DNA of 64,000 nucleotides from Tridacna crocea. Taxonomy: Eukaryota > Mollusca > Bivalvia > Cardiida > Cardiidae. A program made the position numbers and the translations under genes. The notes beneath the pieces were generated by a model. The model saw only the letters and a list, made by a program, of their open reading frames with translations. It searched no databases and had not been told where the DNA came from. The DNA lies in the NCBI GenBank assembly GCA_943736015.1, contig OX031063.1:36672172-36736171 (forward strand). Direction: 5' to 3'. Positions 43,775-52,890 of this stretch are shown in pieces; the stretch's first letter is position 1; each line of letters begins with the position of its first letter.

Positions 43775-44542
43775 ATGGAAGAGCTTTTAAAACAAATTGT
43801 AAAAAATACAGAACCTAAAACGTCATTTCAAATTATAGTAAGTGGCAACAAAACACGCATTAAAACTAGGTTTAACCCACCTCTTCAACTGGAAAAGGAT
43901 AAAAAATATGAAATAGCTCTGGTAGACCTTGAAACTTACTACTCTTTTCCAAACATTGATGCAACAAACATCTTCATTTATTCTCCGGATAATGGTGCTT
44001 CATGGAATAAAGTTTAAATACCAGAAGGAAGTTATGAAATCACTAACATTAATGATACCATTCAGCAGGAAATGAGAAAAAACGACCATTATGATGAAGT
44101 CAATGAAAAATATTATATCAATATTTCGGCAAACACTAATACCCTTAGGTCAGTTCTTGATATAGAAGATGGATATCAAGTAGATTTTAATCATCCAAAC
44201 TCAATTTCTAAAGTATTAGGATTTACTCACTCAAAATATACGCAAGGATTTCATGAGTCGGAGAATGCTGTAAACATTCTAAATATAAACAGCATATTCA
44301 TAAACATTGATATCATCTCAGGAAGTTATGCTAACGGTTCAACGCAAAATACGATTTACTCTTTTTTCCCAGATGTATCTCCCGGATATAAAATTGTTGA
44401 AACTCCTCGAAACCTTGTATACCTGCCTATAACAGTGTATGAAATACACAACGCGACGGTTGAAATTACAGACCAAAATGGAACTTTACTGAATCTTAGA
44501 GGAGAAACTTTAACAATTAGATTTCATATTAGAGAAGTGTAA
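43775..44542 (+). pseudogene. Penton-like minor capsid protein, one nonsense codon
   Basis: ATG at 43775-43777 directly follows ACTATATAAAAAA. The frame is open to a TAA at 44015-44017 and then continues without a shift to the stop at 44540-44542 (about 255 codons in all). Conserved elements are FNPPLQLEKDKKYEIALVDL and ETYYSFPNID near the N-terminus and a beta-rich C-terminal half (VSPGYKIVETPRNLVYLPIT). In invertebrate Mavericks this gene is the candidate minor capsid (single jelly-roll, penton-type) protein. The identification is by family resemblance; the jelly-roll fold itself is inferred. Confidence 0.68.
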
Positions 44543-44568
44543 TAAAAAAAAATATCAGATATATAAAA

Positions 44569-45162
44569 ATGACAAGTTATACGACTGTAAAAGTTAATAT
44601 ATCAGTAGGACAAAAGCAAAAGCTTCAACATGCTGTTAAAGGCGGATGTCCAGTAAGTATTCGTTTAGGTCATGAGGATTTAAAAGGTAATGATATTATA
44701 GGATTAACCGATTCGCAAGTAAAGAAAATGGTTAAAGCCTATGAAAATGGTAAAGGCATAACGATTAGAATGAGCGCCAAACAGCTTAAACATAACATGA
44801 AGATAGAGGGCAGTTTTCTCGGAATGTTGACTGGATTAGCTGCTAGAGCTTTACCGATGGTGGCTGGGTTGGCTTCAAAAGCGTTACCAGCTTTAGGTCT
44901 TGGGGCTTTTTCTGGATTAGGTTCATTTGGAGTGAATAAAGTACTGGGGTCAGGTCTTTACCTTAAAAAAGGAGGTTGCGTTTGTAAGGTAGAAACTGAT
45001 GGAAAGGGAGTTTACCTAAGCCCAATGAGGGGTAAAGGGTTAGAGTCTGTTGGTGATGGGTTATATTTAAAGCAAGGAGGAAAGTTTTATGATGGGAGTG
45101 GACTTCTTTTAGGCCCTAATAGTCCATTTGCTAATATACCTATCTTAGGGGCTATATTGTAA
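44569..45162 (+). CDS. Conserved core/minor-virion-type protein of Mavericks, intact
   Basis: 197 codons, ATG preceded by AGATATATAAAA. The N-terminal 80 residues are basic with repeated KGxxIxI/LT-type strands (GCPVSIRLGHEDLKGNDIIG). A long Ala/Leu/Gly-rich hydrophobic stretch follows at about residues 84-128 (LTGLAARALPMVAGLASKAL), then a Gly/Lys-rich tail with two LYLK-GG boxes and a closing GPNSPFANIPILGAIL. The layout recalls small basic, membrane-active adenovirus core or internal proteins, which is inference. I recognise it as a protein that recurs beside capsid genes in invertebrate elements of this type, with no proven function. Confidence 0.6.
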   Translation: MTSYTTVKVNISVGQKQKLQHAVKGGCPVSIRLGHEDLKGNDIIGLTDSQVKKMVKAYENGKGITIRMSAKQLKHNMKIEGSFLGMLTGLAARALPMVAGLASKALPALGLGAFSGLGSFGVNKVLGSGLYLKKGGCVCKVETDGKGVYLSPMRGKGLESVGDGLYLKQGGKFYDGSGLLLGPNSPFANIPILGAIL

Positions 45163-45193
45163 TGTTATAAATATTATTACTATTTATATAAAA

Positions 45194-45582
45194 ATGAAAA
45201 TCCATAAACTCGGTGTTACGAAAGGAAATATTATTCAACCAAAAACAATCCACTGGATACCATTACAAAATATCCACCTCGAAAAGTAAATACGGTAACC
45301 TGGGAAATTTTTTGTCAAGAAAAGCTTACACTAGCACCTAAAGAAGTTAAACATAATATTATACTCTTAGGGTTTGGTTTTATGATGACTAAAGGAGTTG
45401 TTTTAACCTCATTACCATACTATTTAAAAATGAAGTGGTGTAGTTTGCAAAATGAGGTTAACCTCGAAAATGTTGAGAATATTATAATTACTATTACAAA
45501 CAATTCTAGCAAAAGTGTAACAATTGAGGAAAACGAGCTTTTATGTCTCGTTTACTATTCATTTTTTTTAAAAAAAATATAA
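45194..45582 (+). pseudogene. dUTPase-fold-like protein, frameshifted
   Basis: ATG at 45194-45196 follows TATTTATATAAAA. The first 31 codons end at a TAA (45287-45289), but the family pattern resumes in the +1-related frame at about 45290 and continues to 45582 (FCQEKLTLAPKEVK, ILLGFGFMMTKGVVLTSL, then NNSSKSVTIEENELLCLVYY). A single-base loss in the short A-run near 45284-45288 would explain it. The late strands (LGFGFxMxKGxVL, VTIEENELLC) resemble the trimeric dUTPase/dCTP deaminase beta fold, but the catalytic Asp/Tyr motifs are not evident, so enzymatic activity is doubtful. Confidence 0.5.
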
Positions 45583-45594
45583 TTCTAATAAAAA

Positions 45595-46215
45595 ATGGAG
45601 ATGAAAGAAAATATATACCCTAAATTACCAACTGCTCCCCCAATTGATGAGGGGCAAGGATATAGACTGCAAAAAAATAATGAAATTCAGAAATTTCTAG
45701 AAGAAGAGAAGACCAAAAGAGAAGCCTTAAGTAAAAAGTATTTTAGAGCTGCAAGAATAGTGGATAATATAGATACGGTTTTAGTTACGGTTACCATGAT
45801 TTCAGGAGCTGGTGGGATAGGTTTACTATCAACAGTAGTCGCGATACCTGCAGTGATAGCATTAGAAGGAGCAGCGGCTTTTACTGGTCTTTTAAGCTTA
45901 ATTGGAAAGTATAGCGTAAGGCACTCCACTGCAAAAGCCGAAAAACACGAAAAAATTAGAACAATTGCAGATACCAAGTTAAATACGATATCCTCACATG
46001 TATCGAAAGCTTTGAGTGATAACAAAGTTACTGATGAAGAATTTCAACTAATCTCGGAAGAATTGGAAAAGTATAAAGTAATGAAGGAAGAAGTTAGGTC
46101 AAAAACAAAGAAAAAGATATTAGCTGAAACTGAAGAATCATTAATTGAGAAAGGGAGGCAAGAAGCGCGTGAGTCCTTTCGGAAGTTGGTAGAAAAGGAT
46201 AATAACACCCACTAA
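45595..46215 (+). CDS. Membrane-segment plus coiled-coil protein of Mavericks, intact
   Basis: 206 codons, ATG directly after TTCTAATAAAAA. The N-terminus has a PTAPPIDEG motif (a PTAP/PPxx late-domain-like sequence). A short coiled coil is followed by two hydrophobic segments at about 60-80 and 80-102 (DTVLVTVTMISGAGGIGLLS, VVAIPAVIALEGAAAFTGLL), then a long charged helix. Related proteins occur in cnidarian and mollusc elements of the same kind. Function unknown; a membrane or internal virion role is inference. Confidence 0.6.
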   Translation: MEMKENIYPKLPTAPPIDEGQGYRLQKNNEIQKFLEEEKTKREALSKKYFRAARIVDNIDTVLVTVTMISGAGGIGLLSTVVAIPAVIALEGAAAFTGLLSLIGKYSVRHSTAKAEKHEKIRTIADTKLNTISSHVSKALSDNKVTDEEFQLISEELEKYKVMKEEVRSKTKKKILAETEESLIEKGRQEARESFRKLVEKDNNTH

Positions 46216-46303
46216 AATAAATTTCTCTTGTCAATGTAGTTTTAATTGCGTTAGCGATGAAACGTGTTAAAAACTGCATTAAAAAATATGTTGCTAATTA
46301 AAA

Positions 46304-47129
46304 ATGTCATTTCTAAAAATAACTGATCCTGCAAAAAGAGTACCTCGAAACAAAAAAGAATATCCGGGATAACCAACTAGCAGAGAGAACGGGGGAGAAA
46401 GAATTGCAAACTAATCTTTCAAAGTTTTTTAAACCTATTACAGAAACACAAAAAGCTACATCAAAGGAGGTTGTAGAAGAACTTAAACCTATTAAGGAAG
46501 GTATAAAAGCTATTAATCCAGCATCTGTAACAGCTTATGATAACCCAACTGAAGAAGCAGATGAACCTTCAATGCCTTTGGGGGAATTAGCGGAACATTT
46601 TTTTAAAAATTATTATACTATTTCTGATAGTACGTTTGGAATAAGAAAAGAAAAATGTAAACTTTATATTGGTGACAAATATGTAGAAATTGATGAAGAT
46701 GATATTATTGTTGGTAATAAAGAATGTAAGGGCACCCCTGGACTATGGAATTTACTTATGTCTAAAAAACCAATTAGAAGTAGTTACACTGAAGATGATT
46801 ATGACAATTACATGAAGTTGATGTTAACAACTAACGCTCTTTATCGTGATAACGATCCAATAAGTAGATATCCCAAAAGCAGTAAAGGAGACAAATGGAA
46901 TAAAATACTTGCCCCTATTTGGCATAATAGAAAGAAATACGAAGGAAAGGGTATCGTTGTTATTCCAGGTGATCCTAACGCATTAATAGAAAGACTTGAC
47001 CTGTTGTAAGCGAGCAAAAAAGCGGGTAACGCAGGTGTAAGAAACGAGTTAGTAGGCATATGTGATGAATTAAAAAGACAAGATGTTATAGATTCGAACA
47101 CTTATAAAAAATTAATGTGTATACTATAA
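46304..47129 (+). pseudogene. DUF8207-like Maverick protein, frameshift plus nonsense
   Basis: The real start is probably ATG at 46304-46306 (after GCTAATTAAAA), giving MSFLKITDPAKR; the frame is lost near 46340 and resumes one frame over (QLAERTGEKELQTNLSKFF). The body (TETQKATSKEVVEELKPIKE; ECKGTPGLWNLLMSKKPI) matches a family common in animal genomes next to Maverick capsid genes. A TAA at 47007-47009 interrupts the C-terminus, which continues in frame (GNAGVRNELVGICDELKRQD) to a stop at 47127-47129. The GTPGLW-NLL segment is the family hallmark. The molecular role is unknown. Confidence 0.62.
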
Positions 47130-47132
47130 AAA

Positions 47133-47534
47133 ATGATAACGCCTAAAAAAAGAGGATTTGATAAAAGGTATGCATACGGAGGTAGCGGAATCTTTAGCAA
47201 CATTGCGAACCTTCTCACGAGACTTTTTACCAGTAGCGCGGCTAACCAACTTGCATTTTCTACCTTAGATATTGGTAAAAGTGTTGCTAAGGAAGGAGCA
47301 AAAACAGCTTTAGAGGCTGGAAAGAATGTTGCTGTAGAAGCGGGAAAGAAATTAGTTACAAAGGCTTTAACACCAAAATCACGCAAAATTTTGGAAAAAC
47401 ATACTGCCACACCTGTAAACACGGTGAGTAACTCTACAACACAAAGCATTAGCAATTTAATAGATGGGAGTGCCACTGCTATTCAGGATTTAGTTAAAAA
47501 ATTAAACAGTAGGTCTAGTATTAAAGTAACATGA
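47133..47534 (+). CDS. Small Ala/Lys-repeat Maverick protein, intact
   Basis: 133 codons; ATG three bases after the stop of the previous gene and right behind ACTATAAAAA. It contains a Gly-rich start (YAYGGSGIFSNIANLLTRLF), then amphipathic repeats built on GK-x-A-x-E-AGK (LDIGKSVAKEGAKTALEAGK), and ends IQDLVKKL. It sits directly upstream of the capsid gene. I take it for a small structural or DNA-binding virion protein by position and composition only. Confidence 0.58.
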   Translation: MITPKKRGFDKRYAYGGSGIFSNIANLLTRLFTSSAANQLAFSTLDIGKSVAKEGAKTALEAGKNVAVEAGKKLVTKALTPKSRKILEKHTATPVNTVSNSTTQSISNLIDGSATAIQDLVKKLNSRSSIKVT

Positions 47535-47601
47535 AGGAAAAATAATAAGCATGACACAATTATAATTTTTTGCTTTAAAAAATTATAATTGTATTAATAA
47601 A

Positions 47602-48837
47602 ATGGACATTTTAAATATCACTGAAGCAATTGTAAAATATGATAGTATTGATGAGCATGAGCACTTTGAGTATAGCCCAATTACTGGTACAAGGTTGGAC
47701 AACTCTGGAGGAGATATTAGGATTAACATCGAAACCCAAGATATTTTTACGCATCCAAACGAAAGTTATTTACTTATAGAAGGTCGTTTAACAAAGGCTG
47801 ATGGAACAGCTTACGCAAATGCTGACAATATTTCTCTAACGAACAACGCCCTCATGTATCTTTTTAAAAATATAAGGTATCAACTTTCCGGTCAGGATAC
47901 TGAATCCATAATAAACCCTGGTCAAGCTACTACAATGCTAGGGCTATTAAAATATCCGGATGATTTTTCTAAATCGCAAGGGCTAAACCAATTGTGGTAT
48001 AAGGATACAACAGCCGCAGCACAAGCTCAAAACGTAGGTTGGAATATAAGGAAATTATATATCATTAATAATTCAGACCCAAAAGGAACATTCAGCTTTA
48101 GAGTTCCGTTAAAACATATATTCGGTTTTTGCGAAGATTATAATAAGATTTTGTTTGGAATGAAGCAAACTCTCACCTTGACAAGAAATGATGATAATGA
48201 TGCAATTTTTAGAGCTAACGGCGTTGATGCTGGTAAAATAACATTGGATGAAATATCATGGTTTATGCCGCACGTGATGCCTGCGGATAAGGAGAAAATG
48301 GAGCTTTATAAACTTATCGAGAAAAAGGAAAAATTTCCAGTTGGATATAGAATGATACAGTGCGACTCTATCTCAGTTCCTCAGTCAACATCATTTACTT
48401 GGAGGCTTGCAGTTAAATCATCTCCTGAGGTGCCTCGTTTTATTATTGTTGGTTTTCAGACTGATAAAAATGGAGACCAAGAGCAAAACCTAACTATATT
48501 TGACAACGTAAACGTTAAAAATATCTATGTTATGTTAAATTCTATAAGATACCCAGTTGCTGACTACAATCTTTCATTTCCAAGACAGCAATTTAGTAGA
48601 GCTTATGGTGATGCTGCGTTATTTAGGTCTAAGTTTTTTAACATGGATGAGTTAGTATCAAACCCTAATATTTCCCCATCAGATTATAAAACCCTCTATC
48701 CTTTGTTTTTGTTTGATGTTTCTAAACAAAGTGAAAAGTTAAAATATTCTACTACTGATATTCAAATTAAGTCACATTTTGATGAAAATGTACCTGCAGG
48801 CACCGAGGCATATGCTGTTATTATTATGATAGGTTAA
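47602..48837 (+). CDS. Major capsid protein (double jelly-roll type), intact
   Basis: 411 codons without interruption, ATG after TTGTATTAATAAA. Recognised by its conserved N-terminus (IDEHEHFEYSPITGTRLDNS), the GDIRINIETQDIFTHPNESY strand, the RVPLKHIFGFCEDY segment, the long EISWFMPHVMP strand and the C-terminal YPLFLFDVSKQSEKL. Length and arrangement match double-jelly-roll major capsid proteins of Maverick/Polinton and adintovirus-like elements. It forms the hexon-like capsomers in this lineage. It has no nonsense codon or frameshift although neighbours on both sides do. Confidence 0.82.
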   Translation: MDILNITEAIVKYDSIDEHEHFEYSPITGTRLDNSGGDIRINIETQDIFTHPNESYLLIEGRLTKADGTAYANADNISLTNNALMYLFKNIRYQLSGQDTESIINPGQATTMLGLLKYPDDFSKSQGLNQLWYKDTTAAAQAQNVGWNIRKLYIINNSDPKGTFSFRVPLKHIFGFCEDYNKILFGMKQTLTLTRNDDNDAIFRANGVDAGKITLDEISWFMPHVMPADKEKMELYKLIEKKEKFPVGYRMIQCDSISVPQSTSFTWRLAVKSSPEVPRFIIVGFQTDKNGDQEQNLTIFDNVNVKNIYVMLNSIRYPVADYNLSFPRQQFSRAYGDAALFRSKFFNMDELVSNPNISPSDYKTLYPLFLFDVSKQSEKLKYSTTDIQIKSHFDENVPAGTEAYAVIIMIG

Positions 48838-48909
48838 TTAACTTTCAGTCTGATGGTAATAAAATGAGTGTAGTGTATTAAGTTAAGTATTTTTTCTATA
48901 TATTAAAAA

Positions 48910-49248
48910 ATGATAAAGTTTTCAGAATTAAAAGAAATTCTTAAAGAAAATAATATAAATTTTCGCTCTTACTGGGATAAAAAGCGGTTATTTGAGTCGG
49001 TAAAAGAACATGGCTTAATACCAGAGGAAGAGCCTAAACCAGAAAAGAAAAAAGACCCTAAGTATGATAGATTACAGACTATTATGAAAAATCCTAAAAC
49101 AGTTACTTTAGAAGATGTTAAAACTGGAGAAATAAAAACTTTCCGATCGATTTATAAGGCTGGTAAATATATAGACCGTTGTCCTCAAACGATTATGAAC
49201 GGGAACGGAAGGGTTTGGAAAGATAAATATAGGATTAACATTCAGTAA
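48910..49248 (+). CDS. SAP-like plus NUMOD1-like small DNA-binding protein, intact
   Basis: 112 codons, ATG after CTATATATTAAAAA. The N-terminal 35 residues form a SAP-like helix-extended-helix (FSELKEILKENNINF, KRLFESVKEHGL). A Pro/Glu/Lys linker leads to a C-terminal NUMOD1-like motif (FRSIYKAGKYIDRCPQTI), a short helix-turn-helix type element usually found in homing endonucleases and phage proteins. A DNA-binding role is inference. No nuclease residues are visible. Confidence 0.52.
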   Translation: MIKFSELKEILKENNINFRSYWDKKRLFESVKEHGLIPEEEPKPEKKKDPKYDRLQTIMKNPKTVTLEDVKTGEIKTFRSIYKAGKYIDRCPQTIMNGNGRVWKDKYRINIQ

Positions 49249-49317
49249 TTTTATTATATTCATATGCAGATATAAAAAAATTTTGATAGCTTAAGAAAAT
49301 TATATTTATTATATAAA

Positions 49318-52300
49318 ATGAGTTGGCTTAATAGAATTTCGAATGTAGCGAGACAAGCTGCGTCTAATGTTTACACTGGAGCTAGACGACTTGCTTCAGC
49401 GGTCGTTCCGGAATCTATACAAAGAAGAATAGGTGATTTTGGTAATTGGTTAACCAGTAATGTGGAAACAACACAGATACCACAAGTATTGGATGAAATT
49501 GTTGCTCACGTTAGAGAAAATTACCCTCCAAGGCAGCCGTTTGAAATTAGAGCTGGACAATCCGCATTTAGAGGATATGCCACTCAACATGTAATAGATG
49601 GTAGAGAAGGTTATACGCCCAATAGATTTTTTATGGAAACGAGGGATATTCTTCTAAACAACCTTCGAAGAAACATACAACTTGTACTTAGGTATAAATT
49701 ACATTTACCTACAAACCCTAACCCGGATAAGGAATATGCTTTTCACTCTAAACAATTATTAAACTTAAATTCGGGAGGAGTAGAGGAGTTATTGCAAGAA
49801 ATGATAGATGAAATTTTAGAAAAGTTAGCTAAGTTTCAAAGAGAAGGTAGTGGTTTTACTTTTTCAAGCATACTTAGGCTAGAATTACACATGGCTCCTT
49901 ATGTTCCTTTACATGCCGAAGGTTACTTGCCACTGCCCCAGTGGATTGCAAATAAAACGGTTGTAATTAATCTTAAAAATAAAGATAATAAATGTTTTTG
50001 GTGGTGCATTTTGAGAGCGTTAAATCCTAAACCTGAACATGCAGAAAGAGTTGATACGGCTTTGCAAGAAAGGGAAAATAGCGTAAACATGAAAGGGATA
50101 AAGTATCCTGTAACAAAACAGGATATAGATAAGTTTGAAAAACACAATTCAGAAATTAGTGTAAACGTTTTTGGATATGACGAAATAAAAAAGTATATTT
50201 ACCCTCTACGGCTTACAAAAGTCGAAAAAGGTAATCATATTGACCTCCTTTTTATTAAAGATGATAAAAATACACACTATGCCCTCATAAAGAACTTTAA
50301 TGGTTTAGTAAGAAAACAAATAGCTGACAAAGGTGGTATAGAATTCTGTAAACGATGTATGAATCATTTTGGTAGTAAAAAACTTTTACAAAAACATATA
50401 CGGTACTGCACCAATCATGAGCCTGTTACTTTAGAAATGCCAAAAAAAGGTAGCGTGCTAAAATTCGAAAACCATGCTAGAAAAAATTTGGTTCCCTTTG
50501 TTGTATACGCAGATTTTGAAAGTATTTTATAACCAATACACACATGCCAGCCAAACCCTAAAAATAGTTACACTATACAACGCCAAAAGCATAGACCTTG
50601 TAGCTTTTACTATATCATAAAATGTTTTGATGATGATGTTCTGGCACCCATAGAAACGAACTATACTGGAGAAGATGTTGAAGAAGTTTTTATAAACTGG
50701 TTAAAACTTGATATACAAGAAATTTACCAAAAATACTGACAAATCCCAAAACCTATTAAAATATCAGAACAGGAGGAAGCAACACACAAACAAGAAACAC
50801 ATTGTTGGATTTGTGATGGAGAATTTACTCATGAAAATTACAAAGTAAGAGACCACTGTCATTTTACGGGTAAGTATAGAGGTGCAGCACACAATGAATG
50901 TAACCTAAAGGGTAAAAGACCTGACTTTACACCGGTGTACTTTCATAATTTAAGCGGATATGATGCGCATCTTTTTATTAAATATCTAGGTAAATCTGCT
51001 GGTAAAATTGATTGTATTCCAAATAATGAGGAGAAATATATTAGTTTTAGTAAAAACATTTGGGTTGGAAAAAACACAAGTCATAAAATTAGATTTCTGG
51101 ACAGCTTTAAATTTATGAGTTCAAGTTTTGATAGGCTTTCAAGTAACTTGGATGACAGCCAGTTAAAAATCTTATCAAGATTTTTTGCAAAAGAACGACT
51201 ACCATTAGTTAGAAGAAAGGGAGTTTTTCCCTATGAATATTTAGACTCTTTTGAAAAAGTAAAACAAGGCCAGCTACCACCTAAAGAAGCGTTTTACTTC
51301 AGTTTAAGCAAAGAACATATTAGTGATGAAGACTATGCTCGTGCCCAAAACGTGTGGGAGACTTTCGGTATGAAAACGTTAAAAGATTACTTAGAACTTT
51401 ACAACAAAATAGATGTATTGCTTTTAGCTGATGTGTTTGAAAACTTTAGAGATGTTTGTTGTAAAAACTATGACTTAGACCCCAGTTGGTATTATACCTC
51501 CCCAGGCTTAGCTTGGGACGCAGCATTAAAAATTACAAAAGTAAACCTTGAACTTTTATCATACCCTGATATGCTTTTAATGGTAGAACAGGGTATCAGG
51601 GGTGGAGTCAGCATGTGCACAAAAAGGTATACAAAAGCTAACAATAAATATATGGGTGATAAATATGAACCAAATAAACCTTCAAAGCATTTATATTATA
51701 TAGATGCAAACAGTCTTTATCCTTGGGCAATGAGTCGACCTCTTCCCACACATGGTTTTAAATGGATGAGCAAGGGTGAATTAGGCCAATGGGGTCGGAT
51801 TCCTTGTATTTTGGAGGTTGATTTAGAGTATCCTAAAGAATTACACAATTTACATAACGACTTTCCTTTAGCACCAGAACGTTTAAAGGTAGAAAAGGTA
51901 GAAAAATTAATTCCAAACTTAAGAGATAAAACGAGTTATGTTTTACATTATCAAGCTTTAAAAACATATCTTGATTTAGGTTTAAAACTAACAAAAGTTC
52001 ATGCGGGTATCAAGTTTGAAGAAAGTGTTTGGTTAGAAAAATATATCGATTTAAATATCAAATTACGAACAGTCGCAAAGAATGAGTTTGAAAAAGAGTT
52101 TTTTAAGTTAATGAACAACTCCGTTTTTGGTAAAACAATGGAGAATGTGAGGAACAGGGTAAACATAGAATTAGTTAATAACGAAAACCGTTACAAAAAA
52201 CTAGTAGCAAAGCCAAACTATAACCATACAACAATATTTGATGAAAATTTAATAGCTGTGCATATGAAAAAGACGAATATAAAATATAACAAACCTGTTT

Positions 52301-52890
52301 ATTTAGGAATGAGCATTTTAGATATAAGCAAAACACATATGTATAATGCTCACTATAATTACTTTAAGAAAAAATATAGTGAAAAGGTTAGATTGTGTTA
52401 CACTGATACTGACAGTTTTATACTTGAAATAGAGACTGAAGATATTTACAAAGATATTATAAAGGATGTTGAATTGTGGTTTGATACTAGTAACTACCAA
52501 TCAAATCATCCTTCAGGCATACCAACAGGACGTAATAAAAAAATAGTAGGTAAGTTAAAAGATGAATTGGGTGGAAAAATTATGACTGAGTTTGTAGGTC
52601 TCCGGGCAAAAATGTATGCGTATCGAACTTTAGAGGGAGAGGAAGATAAAAGATGCAATGGAATTAAAAAGTCAGTAATTAAAAATGAAATAAATTTTGA
52701 TAACTTTAAAGAGTGTTTAGTTACAGAAAGGGAACAGTATAGGAGTATGTGCGTATTAAGGAGCCACGAGCATGAAATTTATACGGAGGAGGTAAACAAA
52801 ATAGCACTAAGCAGCAATGACGATAAAAGACATATACTAGAAAACAAGATAGATACTTTAGCTTGGTTTCATTATAGGATGTCTAAGTAA
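49318..52890 (+). pseudogene. Protein-primed-type family B DNA polymerase, two nonsense codons
   Basis: One frame of 1190 codons runs from ATG 49318 (after TTTATTATATAAA) to TAA 52888-52890, broken by TAA at 50530-50532 and TGA at 50737-50739. N-terminal part: an amphipathic helix region (residues 1-45), a helical domain, a Cys/His domain (Cys226 in NKDNKCFWWC, His320 in NTHYALIK) and a C2HC finger (C344, C347, H360, C364). Exonuclease motifs: YADFE (399-401), NLSGYDAHLF and YNKIDVLLLADVF. A Cys/His treble-clef insert (50800-50910; VRDHCHFTGKYRGAAH) resembles endonuclease VII. Polymerase motifs: DANSLYP (51703-51723), NNSVFGK (52114-52134), YTDTDS (52399-52416). All catalytic motifs are conserved although the gene is interrupted before the polymerase core. 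The reading frame 50935-52890 by itself lacks exonuclease motif I. Confidence 0.85.

Larger units (their letters stand above)
43760..49317 (+). promoter_or_regulatory. Repeated start-proximal TATATAAAA boxes in the viral locus
   Basis: Directly upstream of the ATG at 43775 (ACTATATAAAAAA), 44569 (AGATATATAAAA), 45194 (TTTATATAAAA), 45595 (CTAATAAAAA), 46304 (CTAATTAAAA), 47133 (ACTATAAAAA), 47602 (TATTAATAAA), 48910 (TATATATTAAAAA) and 49318 (TTATATAAA). The same string occurs at about 52906-52914 after the polymerase, facing no remaining gene. The box overlaps the expected transcription start, so mRNAs would have almost no leader. I read these as virus-encoded promoters. Confidence 0.55.

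Noticed and set aside
50530-50739. Recoded stop codons or an alternative genetic code in the viral polymerase
   Set aside because: Stops of all three kinds occur across different genes together with frameshifts, and intact neighbours end with ordinary stops. Simple decay explains it.
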